The position numbers and the translations under genes were made by a program. From a virus, in IMG/VR virus record IMGVR_UViG_3300023175_000102, positions 1 through 39,095 of that record: a stretch of DNA of 39,095 bases; one strand, 5' to 3'. Shown here one piece after another: positions 8,859 to 14,976 of this stretch. Numbering within the stretch: the stretch's first letter is position 1; every line of letters starts with the position of its first letter. A model generated the notes under the pieces. That model was given only the letters and a program-made list of their open reading frames with translations, made no database searches and was not told the DNA's origin.

Positions 8859-9468
8859 GCCAGTTCTCCTCGAACTGTCGACCCTTCTCGGTATCCATAC
8901 CAGCAAGCTGCTCGATATACTCTCTGCTCTCTTTGTTAATCTCTTTAATCCAGTCTAGGCTGTTGTATATATCGTAGCCCTCTTTCTTGAGTCGGTTGAG
9001 CTCGCTGACAGCCGTACCTTCCCCCGCGTTATACGCGAAGGCTGCCTTAGCATACGCAACCATAGGGTCGCTATCACCAGCATGCACCCACTCCCTATCG
9101 TAGAGATTCTCCATGTAACCATACATAGCATCCCTAGCTTGCTGAGGGTCGTTAGGGTCCCAACCCTCTGGCATGATACCAAGTCTTACAACTTCTTTCT
9201 GCGCTATGGGTCTGAATTGACCGAGGCCCGTGGCCCCCGCACTTGACGTGCGGCCTGGTAGGTACGATGACTCTACTGCCATCTGTCGGTCAATCATACG
9301 GTTCAAGTCTATGCTGTCTTGCTCCTCGTGGTATTCATCCCAGCCCTCTGGCACCAAGTTAAGTCCCTCGTTGTACTCATACCCCTTGGGTGCCACAGCT
9401 TGTTCTGGATATGCGCCAAAGAAGTAGTACCTTCCGCTGTCCGACTTGTCTTTTTTCTTTGGAACCAT
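8812..9468 (-). CDS. Lytic transglycosylase, SLT/GH23 type
   Basis: A 218-residue peptidoglycan-cleaving enzyme. The catalytic glutamate is in RQMAVESSY (E66), followed by the GATGLGQF block (about 78-86) that lines the sugar groove of soluble lytic transglycosylases, and the AFAYNAGEG motif (about 137-145) with the conserved Tyr-Asn-Ala-Gly. There is no signal peptide, so it is more likely a virion-associated lysin that helps DNA entry than a secreted lysin. It is in the late operon between fibre-like and large unknown structural genes. The 3' end overlaps the plus-strand regulator by 47 nt. Confidence 0.88.
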   Translation of the reverse strand: MVPKKKDKSDSGRYYFFGAYPEQAVAPKGYEYNEGLNLVPEGWDEYHEEQDSIDLNRMIDRQMAVESSYLPGRTSSAGATGLGQFRPIAQKEVVRLGIMPEGWDPNDPQQARDAMYGYMENLYDREWVHAGDSDPMVAYAKAAFAYNAGEGTAVSELNRLKKEGYDIYNSLDWIKEINKESREYIEQLAGMDTEKGRQFEENWPTFDSRRQRIFGEQS

Positions 9469-9551
9469 TTTAACTTTCGTTTACACAATAACCAGAAATG
9501 TGTTCCGTTATAGAGACAGAAACACACCACAAATCTAATAAATTCATACTC

Positions 9552-9794
9552 ATGAAGAAGTTCATTATCCGCCTCTTGGCAATCGTCCTTATCGGGGCAC
9601 CTTTCGTAGACACGGCAGAAAGAAAGGCACGACGCCTTAGCAGAAGTTCAGTTCCAGTTGGTACTGCTGTTGCGCTCGGTCGACCGCTGCCATGGAACGA
9701 CCCTGGCTTCAATCTGAAGCAACCCGCTGGCAACCAGATTATGCGGGCGCCTTATGTTCGGCCACTAGTCCGAGCTCGGGCAGGGCAGCAATAA
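9552..9794 (+). CDS. Small secreted basic protein (80 aa)
   Basis: Starts MKKFIIRLLAIVLIGAPFVD, a standard N-terminal signal peptide with a hydrophobic core of about 13 residues and a possible cleavage after TA at residue 22. The mature part is short, Arg- and Pro-rich and without Cys. The ATG is preceded by an A-rich leader. It lies on the plus strand inside a minus-strand operon and ends at a bidirectional terminator. An export or periplasmic role, for example in superinfection control, is possible but unproven. A competing minus-strand frame on the same bases has no recognisable features. Confidence 0.5.
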   Translation: MKKFIIRLLAIVLIGAPFVDTAERKARRLSRSSVPVGTAVALGRPLPWNDPGFNLKQPAGNQIMRAPYVRPLVRARAGQQ

Positions 9795-9831
9795 AAAAGA
9801 AGGGGGCTTAGCGGCCCCCTCTTCTTTTCTT
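9792..9831. terminator. Bidirectional rho-independent terminator
   Basis: Perfect 7-bp GC stem (AGGGGGC at 9801-9807 with GCCCCCT at 9814-9820) and a 6-nt loop. On the minus strand the stem is followed by TTCTTTTTTAT, on the plus strand by CTTCTTTTCTT, so it can stop both the plus-strand secreted gene and the minus-strand 9808-10953 gene. The minus gene's stop codon lies in the loop. Confidence 0.8.
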
Positions 9832-10953
9832 ACTTACTCCGAACTTCATCTTACCTCCGTATCCAAACGAGGCAGACGCTCTGTTCTGTCGCTCCTTATA
9901 CGCATCGAGCGTAATCCTGCCGCTCAAGATATCGGCTAGGTCTTGGGCTGCCTGCCCACCTGGGGCGCTGTACTTACCCTCTCTTCTTCCGATATCCTGC
10001 ATGTACTTGGTCTCGTTGGCCTGTGCGAGCAGGTTCTTAAAGGTGGGGTCTTCCCTGATGTACTCGGGCAAGTCCTCCACACTGGTTGTTTCTCCCCTCT
10101 CTATCAGACGTCCGTTATTAGTGATGTCGCTACGCACACCTCTGAACCCTCCAGTCGTACCCTCTCCTCGCATACCAGACTGAGCGATACCTCTGTCAAA
10201 CAGTGCTGACGTTTCAAGCCCGTCGGTATCCATGTTGAAGTTAACTTCTGGTGGAATCTCTTTGGGAGGAGTGGTTGGTTTTTCTGGTGGGATGAGTATT
10301 GGCTTAGGCTTTTCTGTTGGCTCTTCTCGTGGGAGCTCACGCTTTTCCATGGACATCTTTCCAGGATTAACGTATTTCACATATCCAACCTGAGGCTCCA
10401 CGCCCCCAAGCCTATTGGTTGTTTCAGACGCCATCACAACATCCTTGAGCTTGCTGATGTTAGGGTTTGGGTCGCCCTTAATCAAGAATCCCTCTTCGGT
10501 GGTTACTGGAGTTTGATTTGGACCTTGTCTCAAAAACCCAGGGTCGGTATCGCGGCCTGCTGCGTTAGCTCTCTTCAGTGCTTCGAGCAATCCACCATCA
10601 TCATATTTTATGACGCCTCCATCGCCCATCTTGTTTGTCATAAGCTCGCGGCCATCCAACGCCTTTCTCTTCGCTGAGTTCTCAATAAAAGAGCCACGTA
10701 AGCGGCCATCTGAGCCAGTGTACTCCTCGATGTCTTGACTGGCGGATTTAACCATTTCGGCCATCTGAGACCCGTTAATCTCACCAGCATCGAATAGTTC
10801 TTGTATTCTCAGCATCTTCTGCTCAAACTCACGAGGGTATCTGTGGCCACCACCAACCTTCAGGTACGAAATAATCTTATCCATCGGGCGAGGTTCCTCG
10901 ACCGCCCCACCCATATTGTAGAGCTTCTTCTTTCTGTTGTGATATCCTGGCAT
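9808..10953 (-). CDS. Unknown virion-type protein with Pro-rich linker (381 aa)
   Basis: No family recognised. The N-terminal 30 residues are basic (MPGYHNRKKKLYNMGG), a central segment (about 205-235) is Pro/Glu/Lys-rich (repeats of the form PEKP, PPKEIPPE), and the C-terminus is strongly basic (KKRRGGR). Gly-Gly turns recur (GDGGVIKYDDGG). Length, position upstream of the transglycosylase and low complexity point to a virion or DNA-binding structural protein. It has its own promoter box only four bases before the ATG, implying an almost leaderless mRNA, and ends at the strong terminator. Confidence 0.65.
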   Translation of the reverse strand: MPGYHNRKKKLYNMGGAVEEPRPMDKIISYLKVGGGHRYPREFEQKMLRIQELFDAGEINGSQMAEMVKSASQDIEEYTGSDGRLRGSFIENSAKRKALDGRELMTNKMGDGGVIKYDDGGLLEALKRANAAGRDTDPGFLRQGPNQTPVTTEEGFLIKGDPNPNISKLKDVVMASETTNRLGGVEPQVGYVKYVNPGKMSMEKRELPREEPTEKPKPILIPPEKPTTPPKEIPPEVNFNMDTDGLETSALFDRGIAQSGMRGEGTTGGFRGVRSDITNNGRLIERGETTSVEDLPEYIREDPTFKNLLAQANETKYMQDIGRREGKYSAPGGQAAQDLADILSGRITLDAYKERQNRASASFGYGGKMKFGVSKKRRGGR

Positions 10954-10957
10954 GGCT

Positions 10958-10965
10958 CAAAGATA
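10958..10965 (-). promoter_or_regulatory. Bacteroidetes -7 box TATCTTTG, nearly leaderless start
   Basis: Perfect TAnnTTTG on the minus strand with four bases (AGCC) between it and the ATG of the 381-residue gene. A transcript starting a few bases after this box would have almost no 5' leader. The -33 region has only GTTAG near the expected distance. Confidence 0.55.
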
Positions 10966-10988
10966 GTTATTTATCACTAACGACTCCG

Positions 10989-11117
10989 TCACCTGCCCTG
11001 ACCCACGTTGCGCTTCTTATAGAGCTTGCTACGCTTGTTCTTGGATGACTTTGTCTTGGCGTGAACACCCTTTCTCTTTGCGGTGTTGCTGACATAAACA
11101 GATACTTGTTTCTTCAT
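10989..11117 (-). CDS. Small basic protein, 42 aa
   Basis: A 42-residue Lys/Arg-rich protein (MKKQVSVYVSNTAKRKGVHA at the start, ending NVGQGR). Of 42 residues about 15 are Lys or Arg. Short basic proteins with a KRKGVHAKTK-like core occur widely in phages of this kind, but I know no assigned function; nucleic-acid binding is the obvious guess. The start overlaps the stop of the next gene upstream (ATGA). Confidence 0.7.
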   Translation of the reverse strand: MKKQVSVYVSNTAKRKGVHAKTKSSKNKRSKLYKKRNVGQGR

Positions 11118-11299
11118 GAGTGCGAAGCTACTCTAAACTCCGCCTCCTTCATAGCGCCAGGGTGAGGTTTGTAGTCTCCCTTCATAAGGTAGAACCGACC
11201 CCGCTCCTCCATCCAATGATACCCCGCTGGAGGCGCGACCGAAATTTTCTTTTCGGATACGCTGAGCTTACCTCTGTCTTTGCGCTTAGATGTCTTCAC
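11114..11299 (-). CDS. Small basic phage protein, 61 aa
   Basis: Begins MKTSKRKDRGK and carries a compact aromatic core, AGYHWMEERGRFYLMKGDYK (residues 25-44), followed by PHPGAMKEAEF. The GYHWM...GDYKPHPGA pattern recurs among small phage proteins that I cannot name functionally. Four-base ATGA overlaps on both sides place it in a chain of coupled tiny genes with 42-, 60- and 81-residue products. Confidence 0.7.
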   Translation of the reverse strand: MKTSKRKDRGKLSVSEKKISVAPPAGYHWMEERGRFYLMKGDYKPHPGAMKEAEFRVASHS

Positions 11300-11478
11300 T
11301 GCATCGAAAGTTTTTCAAGGGCCTTATTGTACTCATCAATAGTGATGATGCCAGCTTTGTACTCCTTCAGCAAAAGCTCCTTCTCTGACTTAACAGATGA
11401 GTCTGGACGTGGGCCTTTGTGATTTTCGAGATAACTGAGTAGGTGTCTAACACCCGATGGCTTCTTAGATACTTTCAT
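11296..11478 (-). CDS. Small SHOCT-like helical protein, 60 aa
   Basis: The C-terminal half (LLLKEYKAGIITIDEYNKALEKL, about residues 35-57) resembles the SHOCT short C-terminal domain: two helices joined by a Gly-Ile-Thr turn with a Leu/Tyr/Leu core. The N-terminus MKVSKKPSGV is similar to that of the next gene upstream, MLVSKKPKGT. Both ends overlap neighbours by four bases. SHOCT domains mediate oligomer formation in other proteins; function here is unknown. Confidence 0.65.
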   Translation of the reverse strand: MKVSKKPSGVRHLLSYLENHKGPRPDSSVKSEKELLLKEYKAGIITIDEYNKALEKLSMQ

Positions 11479-11720
11479 TTCTGCAGGTGCTTAACAGCGG
11501 CATCGAGAACCGTTGGGTTCTTACGCGACAGTGACCATGTGGAGGCAACCTTAACGAGGAAGTCCTCATCGAGTGTTGCATCGGGTACAGCCTTCATAAG
11601 GTAGTTGCGAACCTCCTCCACTTCTCTCTTCGCTCCCTCAGATACGGCAGATGACGACAGCTTGGTTACCGCCGTGCGGCTGGTACCTGGTGTGCCTTTA
11701 GGTTTCTTTGATACGAGCAT
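11475..11720 (-). CDS. Hypothetical 81-aa late protein
   Basis: First gene of the chain of tiny late genes that runs from 11720 to 10989. It begins MLVSKKPKGTPG, sharing SKKPxG with the next gene, and has a helical C-terminal half (about 30-80). No family recognised. Its promoter box ends five bases before the ATG, so the mRNA should be nearly leaderless. Possible roles are virion cargo or DNA binding. Confidence 0.65.
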   Translation of the reverse strand: MLVSKKPKGTPGTSRTAVTKLSSSAVSEGAKREVEEVRNYLMKAVPDATLDEDFLVKVASTWSLSRKNPTVLDAAVKHLQK

Positions 11721-11724
11721 ACAG

Positions 11725-11732
11725 CAAATATA
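11725..11732 (-). promoter_or_regulatory. Bacteroidetes -7 box TATATTTG, nearly leaderless start
   Basis: Perfect TAnnTTTG on the minus strand with five bases to the ATG at 11720. A GTTG lies 11 bases upstream, too close for a standard -33 box. Confidence 0.55.
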
Positions 11733-11733
11733 C

Positions 11734-12000
11734 TTATTTAGTACAACCCCACTTTACGGTGGAGTAGCTTATCAGCTTCTTAAACTTAATGTCCCTACAT
11801 ATAAGGTGTAGGTTCTGCTGTTGTGTGGCTATGCGGGCCTTCGTCCTAAAGATATCCCGTATGAGCTTGTCCCTGAAATACTCGTTCTTCCAGATTAGCT
11901 CTTTGCTGTTGCCCACAAGGATTGCATCGAACAGCTTGTACTCCCTCTTAGTCTTCCCGTCATACAGGACGACGTCACACATGTTAATCGGTTCCTTCAT
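11734..12000 (-). CDS. Hypothetical basic protein, 88 aa
   Basis: From the second Met the sequence begins MKEPINMCDVVLYDGKTKRE; an in-frame Met two codons earlier (12006) is the alternative start. Basic (many Lys/Arg) with three Cys. The pattern is alpha/beta without a known motif. It overlaps the end of the upstream gene and is followed by a 13-bp gap and the promoter of the 81-residue gene. Function unknown. Confidence 0.6.
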   Translation of the reverse strand: MKEPINMCDVVLYDGKTKREYKLFDAILVGNSKELIWKNEYFRDKLIRDIFRTKARIATQQQNLHLICRDIKFKKLISYSTVKWGCTK

Positions 12001-12145
12001 TCTCATCTAACGAAGGGGGAGATACTTTATTGCTCAGCTTATCTATAGCTCTCGCCATAGCTCTGCGTCTACCTCTGGCCGTGTGTTGACCTCTGGTGTT
12101 GTTGGTGGCGGCCATAAGAAGGGCCAGGTGGGGATTAATTTCCAT
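11984..12145 (-). CDS. Small protein with Arg-rich patch, first late gene (53 aa)
   Basis: The preferred ATG at 12145 gives MEINPHLALLMAATNNTRGQ..., 53 residues, with an RGRRRAMAR basic patch. The frame extends upstream to a TTG at 12232, which would add 29 residues, but there is no ATG there. It is the first gene behind the promoter at 12269-12299. Function unknown; a nucleic-acid-binding role is suggested only by the Arg patch. Confidence 0.5.
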   Translation of the reverse strand: MEINPHLALLMAATNNTRGQHTARGRRRAMARAIDKLSNKVSPPSLDENEGTD

Positions 12146-12268
12146 GATACAGCTAACCCTTGATACTTTTTTCTTTAAGCGGACTTGGTATCCTGTATGG
12201 TCCCAAAAGTCTGACTGGGTGAGGACCCCCAAGGTCCGTAACCCTAAGACTGCCGCTCAAGGATGTAG

Positions 12269-12299
12269 CAAAGGTACTACTTTTTTTTTGAAAAGTCAA
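12269..12299 (-). promoter_or_regulatory. Bacteroidetes promoter for the late minus-strand operon
   Basis: On the minus strand a TTG (12297-12299) is followed after 20 bases by TACCTTTG (12269-12276), a complete match to the TTG-N19/20-TAnnTTTG promoter of Bacteroidetes. The spacer contains a run of nine A. Transcription would start near 12262 and enter the genes at 12145 and beyond. It is the best promoter in the window. Confidence 0.75.
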
Positions 12300-12310
12300 G
12301 TACTCTATAA

Positions 12311-12330
12311 GTGTTAACGAGTGTTAACGA
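12311..12330. repeat. Tandem 10-bp direct repeat, candidate operator
   Basis: Two exact copies of GTGTTAACGA in tandem, each containing the palindrome GTTAAC. They lie 12 bp upstream of the -33 element of the late promoter, a natural position for an activator or repressor. GTTAAC recurs near the early leader elements (14505, 15387, 17373). Confidence 0.6.
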
Positions 12331-12497
12331 CTAGTAGTTCTTGTTGGGATACAGGTGATGCAATACAATGGCAAGAAGGGTGACAGCAAGAAGAGCGTAA
12401 CACATATTAGGGCGTATAATTTTTATGCAAAGCTACGTGAAAATGGGTCAGCTCCACGCACCCAGGGGATTATACGTATACAGGATGCAGCGGCAAC

Positions 12498-12520
12498 CCG
12501 AACCGAAACCGAATCCCGAA
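12498..12520. repeat. Four spaced CCGAA repeats
   Basis: CCGAA occurs at 12498, 12503, 12509 and 12516, and again at 12605 and 12613. Short clustered direct repeats upstream of early genes can be protein-binding iterons or part of an origin, but no DnaA-box-like sequence is evident. Biological meaning unproven. Confidence 0.4.
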
Positions 12521-12684
12521 CCCCAGGGGGTCTTCGATTCCTGCTTTTGGATTTCAGGTTTTGACTTTGCCTTTTGGCTTTCCTGCAGGCACACACAACA
12601 CAGCCCGAACAACCGAACGAGAGACGAGACCCACAGGCCACAGGCACAATCCCTCACCCCAATTCACTTGTCTAGGGGAAAACC

Positions 12685-12720
12685 CCAAACGTGGGGCACG
12701 AGACACGTTGGCTTTTTTTT
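12685..12720 (+). terminator. Rho-independent terminator/attenuator ahead of the first early gene
   Basis: CCAAACGTG (12685-12693) pairs with CACGTTGG (12704-12711) with one bulged A, 10-nt loop, then a run of eight T (12713-12720). It stands 93 nt before the ATG at 12813 and no gene ends here, so it either ends a short untranslated RNA or acts as an attenuator in the early leader. An alternative GGGG/CCCC pairing just upstream (12675-12686) shares bases with it, as an antiterminator would. Confidence 0.7.
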
Positions 12721-12812
12721 GCATTTGGCACACAACAAACCAAGCACGAGAACGTATAGGTATCAGAAGGCGGGAGCTGATTCCTAGCCACAAACCACAT
12801 AACTTACTCATT

Positions 12813-13130
12813 ATGAGCGAAATGCAAAAGTACATCGACATCTGCAACGAGAAGGCAGGCGTTTCAGCGCAACGTTTGCGCAACATGGCCAACGTAATTG
12901 GCAACGAACAACGCTACGAGGATGGCGTTTGCACCATCGCTGACGTTCAGCGCATGACGCAGAGAAGCATCAAGGAAGTAGCAACCGAGTTGCAGAACTT
13001 GGTTCGCACCATGGCCGAGCAGTTGGCTATCGAACGCGCAGAGTGCGAGCGCATGAAGCGCATGTACGCCACAGCCAGAAAGGAGGCATCTCACTTGGAG
13101 GACATGGTCGAGAGAGCCAAGGCACAATAA
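12813..13130 (+). CDS. Early helical protein, 105 aa
   Basis: The ATG at 12813 (MSEMQKYIDICNEKAG) is chosen over in-frame upstream starts because the longer form runs through the terminator at 12685-12720. The protein is almost entirely helical, and a coiled coil is likely from residue 50 to 100 (ATELQNLVRTMAEQLAIERA). No family recognised. It is the first gene of the early block and is followed by a GGGGAG/CTCCCC hairpin. Early position fits a host-takeover or regulatory protein. Confidence 0.7.
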   Translation: MSEMQKYIDICNEKAGVSAQRLRNMANVIGNEQRYEDGVCTIADVQRMTQRSIKEVATELQNLVRTMAEQLAIERAECERMKRMYATARKEASHLEDMVERAKAQ

Positions 13131-13161
13131 CCCGAGACCGACAACGTTACACTATCAACAA

Positions 13162-13183
13162 GGGGAGGCAACTCCGTCTCCCC
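13162..13183 (+). promoter_or_regulatory. GGGGAG/CTCCCC hairpin between early genes
   Basis: Perfect 6-bp stem with a 10-nt loop, 17 nt before the next ATG. A second hairpin with the same stem sequence is at 14514-14537. Neither has a T-run, so they are more likely leader or RNA-processing elements than terminators. Confidence 0.5.
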
Positions 13184-13199
13184 ACAAACCCCAACCACA

Positions 13200-13490
13200 A
13201 TGACCCAAGAGCAAGCAAACATCCGCAACGAGCGCAATGCTCGCATCTCCGCCCAACCTGTTGGTAGCGCAGTTCTCATCGTGAACTCCTACCTCGGCAA
13301 CCCAAGCAAGTTCCTGCCCATGCTGAACTTCGTGGCGGGAGTTCGCCCAAGCGCTGTCAAGTCCATGGCTCGATTCATCTGCAACGTGCAGGACGGGTTC
13401 GTCCCCAACCCGAATGGAGGAGCTAAGGAGACATGCATCGACATGCTGACTGACCTGTACAACGACTACAAGGCACGAATCGAAGGGTGA
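13200..13490 (+). CDS. Hypothetical early protein, 96 aa
   Basis: A compact helical protein (MTQEQANIRNERNARISAQP at the start) with a hydrophobic core at residues 20-55 and a C-terminal acidic helix. No family recognised. The ATG follows a CACAA-type leader and the stop overlaps the tiny membrane-protein gene as TGATG, so it is co-translated with that and the ArdC gene. Confidence 0.7.
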   Translation: MTQEQANIRNERNARISAQPVGSAVLIVNSYLGNPSKFLPMLNFVAGVRPSAVKSMARFICNVQDGFVPNPNGGAKETCIDMLTDLYNDYKARIEG

Positions 13491-13612
13491 TGACTAGCAT
13501 GGACATCTTCGCCCACATCTTGGGCATGTACGCAGGTTGGAGTTTGGTGCTCTCCTGCATACGAATCGGACTCAACATGACGTTAGACTACCTAGAAACT
13601 CAAACACAATGA
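13490..13612 (+). CDS. Tiny membrane protein upstream of ArdC, 40 aa
   Basis: Forty residues, MTSMDIFAHILGMYAGWSLV then a second hydrophobic stretch to about residue 31, consistent with a single membrane helix. It starts on the preceding gene's stop (TGATG) and its own stop overlaps the ArdC start (ATGA). The two overlaps argue that it is a real gene despite its size. Function unknown; it may anchor or accompany the ArdC protein. Confidence 0.6.
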   Translation: MTSMDIFAHILGMYAGWSLVLSCIRIGLNMTLDYLETQTQ

Positions 13613-14499
13613 AGCAAGACGTATATGACAAGGTGACCGAGCGCGTGCTCGATGGATTGAAGGCCAAAGGCATGGCATGGTTCCGACCATGGGAAGGTAG
13701 CGGTGGGCTGTCGCCTATCAACCGAGTGACGGGCCGTCCGTACAAGGGCATGAACGTGTTCTTCCTCTTCGCAGAGATGGAGGAGAAAGGATACGAGCAC
13801 AACGAATGGCTGACCTACAAGCAGGCAGAGAAGCTTGGTGGTCAGGTGCGCAAGGGAGAGAAGTCTGCCTTGGTCATCTTTTGGAACATCTTCTTCAAGG
13901 GAGAGGACGGCAAGCTGTACAAGAAGGAGTCTGAGATTCCTGTGGGCATGCCCTACGAGAAGCTGTTCTCCCTGCGCTCCTACAACGTGTTCAACATTGC
14001 CCAATGCGACGACATCGAGCCATTGCGGAAGTCTGTCGAGGCAGGGAACGATGGAACGCCTATCGAGCGAGCCGAGGCCATCTACGAGCAGTTCAACGGA
14101 CGTCCAACCCTGAAGCAGGGAGGAGACCGCGCCTACTACATGCCTGCGAAGCACCATGTGCAGATGCCGAAGATGGAGTCCTTCGTGTCACCTGACGACT
14201 ACTACAAGGTGCTCTTCCACGAGTTGACGCACAGCACAGGCCACGAGACGCTGTTGAACCGCAAGACCTTGGTGGACATGAACTCGTTCGGTGACGAGGA
14301 CTACAGCAAGGAGGAGTTGGTGGCAGAGGTTGGTGCGCAGTTCCTGACAGGTATCGTGGGCATCCAACCCAAGTCTGACCACACGAACTCACAGGCCTAC
14401 ATCAATGGATGGATTAGCAAGATTGGCAACGACAAGAAGTTCCTCGTGAGCGCATGCACACAGGCCATGAAAGCTGTCGACTGCATCCTCGGAGATTAA
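13609..14499 (+). CDS. ardC: ArdC-type antirestriction protein (ssDNA-binding domain + zincin)
   Basis: A 296-residue protein with the two-part ArdC layout. The N-terminal domain (about 1-130) has the typical start VYDKVTERVLDGLKAKGMAW, the WFRPWEG and PYKGMNVFFL motifs and a KGEKSALVIFW strand of ArdC ssDNA-binding domains. The C-terminal domain is a zincin metallopeptidase with HELTHSTGH (H204, E205, H208) and a downstream glutamate in EELVAEVGAQF (about E236/E240). ArdC proteins protect incoming DNA from host restriction and occur on plasmids and phages as 'polyvalent' modules. The ATG at 13609 is used because it overlaps the previous stop; an upstream in-frame start at 13537 would overlap that gene by 76 nt. 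Confidence 0.9.
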   Translation: MKQDVYDKVTERVLDGLKAKGMAWFRPWEGSGGLSPINRVTGRPYKGMNVFFLFAEMEEKGYEHNEWLTYKQAEKLGGQVRKGEKSALVIFWNIFFKGEDGKLYKKESEIPVGMPYEKLFSLRSYNVFNIAQCDDIEPLRKSVEAGNDGTPIERAEAIYEQFNGRPTLKQGGDRAYYMPAKHHVQMPKMESFVSPDDYYKVLFHELTHSTGHETLLNRKTLVDMNSFGDEDYSKEELVAEVGAQFLTGIVGIQPKSDHTNSQAYINGWISKIGNDKKFLVSACTQAMKAVDCILGD

Positions 14500-14513
14500 C
14501 GTTCGTTAACAAC

Positions 14514-14537
14514 GGGGAGGGCAATAAGGTTCTCCCC
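14514..14537 (+). promoter_or_regulatory. GGGGAG/CTCCCC hairpin upstream of small-gene cluster
   Basis: Same 6-bp stem as at 13162-13183 with a 12-nt loop, followed by GTTATAGTACTAGAAACCC leader sequence. It marks the junction between the ArdC gene and the cluster of tiny genes. Confidence 0.5.
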
Positions 14538-14549
14538 ACCACGTTATAG

Positions 14550-14571
14550 TACTAGAAACCCTTAAACACAA
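14550..14571 (+). promoter_or_regulatory. Early leader element, copy 1 (full)
   Basis: Full match to TAGAAACCCTTAAACAC with TAC before it and AA after it, ending six bases before the ATG at 14578. Preceded by GTTATAG where copies 2 and 3 have GTTCTAN. Confidence 0.65.
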
Positions 14572-14577
14572 CACACT

Positions 14578-14640
14578 ATGAGCAACTACTGGTTCACTAA
14601 ACGCTACTGCATCAAGAGCGAGAGCGGCGGCACCAAGTAA
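14578..14640 (+). CDS. Microprotein, 20 aa
   Basis: A 20-residue reading frame (MSNYWFTKRYCIKSESGGTK) placed exactly behind a full copy of the leader element with the same spacing as longer genes. The leader is the main support; the peptide is basic with one Cys and two aromatic clusters. It could instead be an upstream leader peptide for the following gene. Confidence 0.4.
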   Translation: MSNYWFTKRYCIKSESGGTK

Positions 14641-14650
14641 GACTAACTAC

Positions 14651-14667
14651 AAACCCCTTAAACCCAA
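14651..14667 (+). promoter_or_regulatory. Early leader element, copy 2 (short)
   Basis: AAACCCCTTAAACCCAA, a short version of the leader lacking TACTAG, four bases before the ATG at 14672. Confidence 0.5.
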
Positions 14668-14671
14668 TGCA

Positions 14672-14962
14672 ATGAGCATGCTCCCAAAAATTAGCAAGAC
14701 CATCGTCACGAGCGATGGCTACACCAAGCACATCAGCACGATGGGCGACACCACCCACGTCATGGTCAACGATTTCTGCTACCACATCCGTCAGATGGCC
14801 GATAGCGAACTCCGCGATGCCTGTGTCCAACTCCTCATGGAGGCAAAGAAGATGGCGCAGGAGGACACGCAATTCGGAATCGCTGTGGACCCCGACGACG
14901 CACCGCGTCGAGGATTGGTCAACATGGACGGGACTATCGAATACTTTTACGGAGAATACTAA
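14672..14962 (+). CDS. Hypothetical early protein, 96 aa
   Basis: Mixed alpha/beta protein with a central Cys-Tyr-His stretch (FCYHIRQM) and an acidic C-terminal half (QEDTQFGIAVDPDD). No family recognised. The ATG at 14672 follows a short leader copy; an ATG six bases upstream is closed by a stop at once. Likely host-directed, by position only. Confidence 0.65.
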   Translation: MSMLPKISKTIVTSDGYTKHISTMGDTTHVMVNDFCYHIRQMADSELRDACVQLLMEAKKMAQEDTQFGIAVDPDDAPRRGLVNMDGTIEYFYGEY

Positions 14963-14976
14963 ACCCTTAAACCCAA
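14957..14976 (+). promoter_or_regulatory. Early leader element, copy 3 (short)
   Basis: TACTAAACCCTTAAACCCAA. It starts inside the stop codon of the previous gene and ends five bases before the ATG at 14982. Confidence 0.5.

Larger units (their letters stand above)
12146..12812. other. Divergent control region between late and early genes
   Basis: About 670 bases without a convincing gene. It holds, from left to right: the minus-strand promoter (12269-12299), a perfect 10-bp direct repeat (12311-12330), an A/T-rich patch with TATAAT (12415-12420), four close CCGAA repeats (12498-12520) with two more at 12605-12617, a GGGG/CCCC hairpin (12675-12697), and a rho-independent terminator (12685-12720) ahead of the first early gene. 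The middle is purine/pyrimidine-skewed. It is the obvious place for the main early/late switch and perhaps an origin, which is inference. Confidence 0.6.

Noticed and set aside
9470-9733. An 87-codon minus-strand frame opposite the small secreted gene
   Set aside because: It has no leader or motif, while the plus frame has a clear signal peptide and ends at a terminator.
12415-12420. TATAAT resembling a sigma-70 -10 box
   Set aside because: No TTGACA-like -35 at the right distance, and the Bacteroidetes primary sigma uses a different consensus.
12355-12564. A plus-strand frame of 69 codons in the control region
   Set aside because: Starts at a GTG/ATG without leader, runs through the CCGAA repeats, is low in normal composition and has no recognisable domain.
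12561-12812. Upstream extension of the 105-residue early gene
   Set aside because: It passes through the terminator and includes an unusual composition; the ATG at 12813 gives a clean protein.
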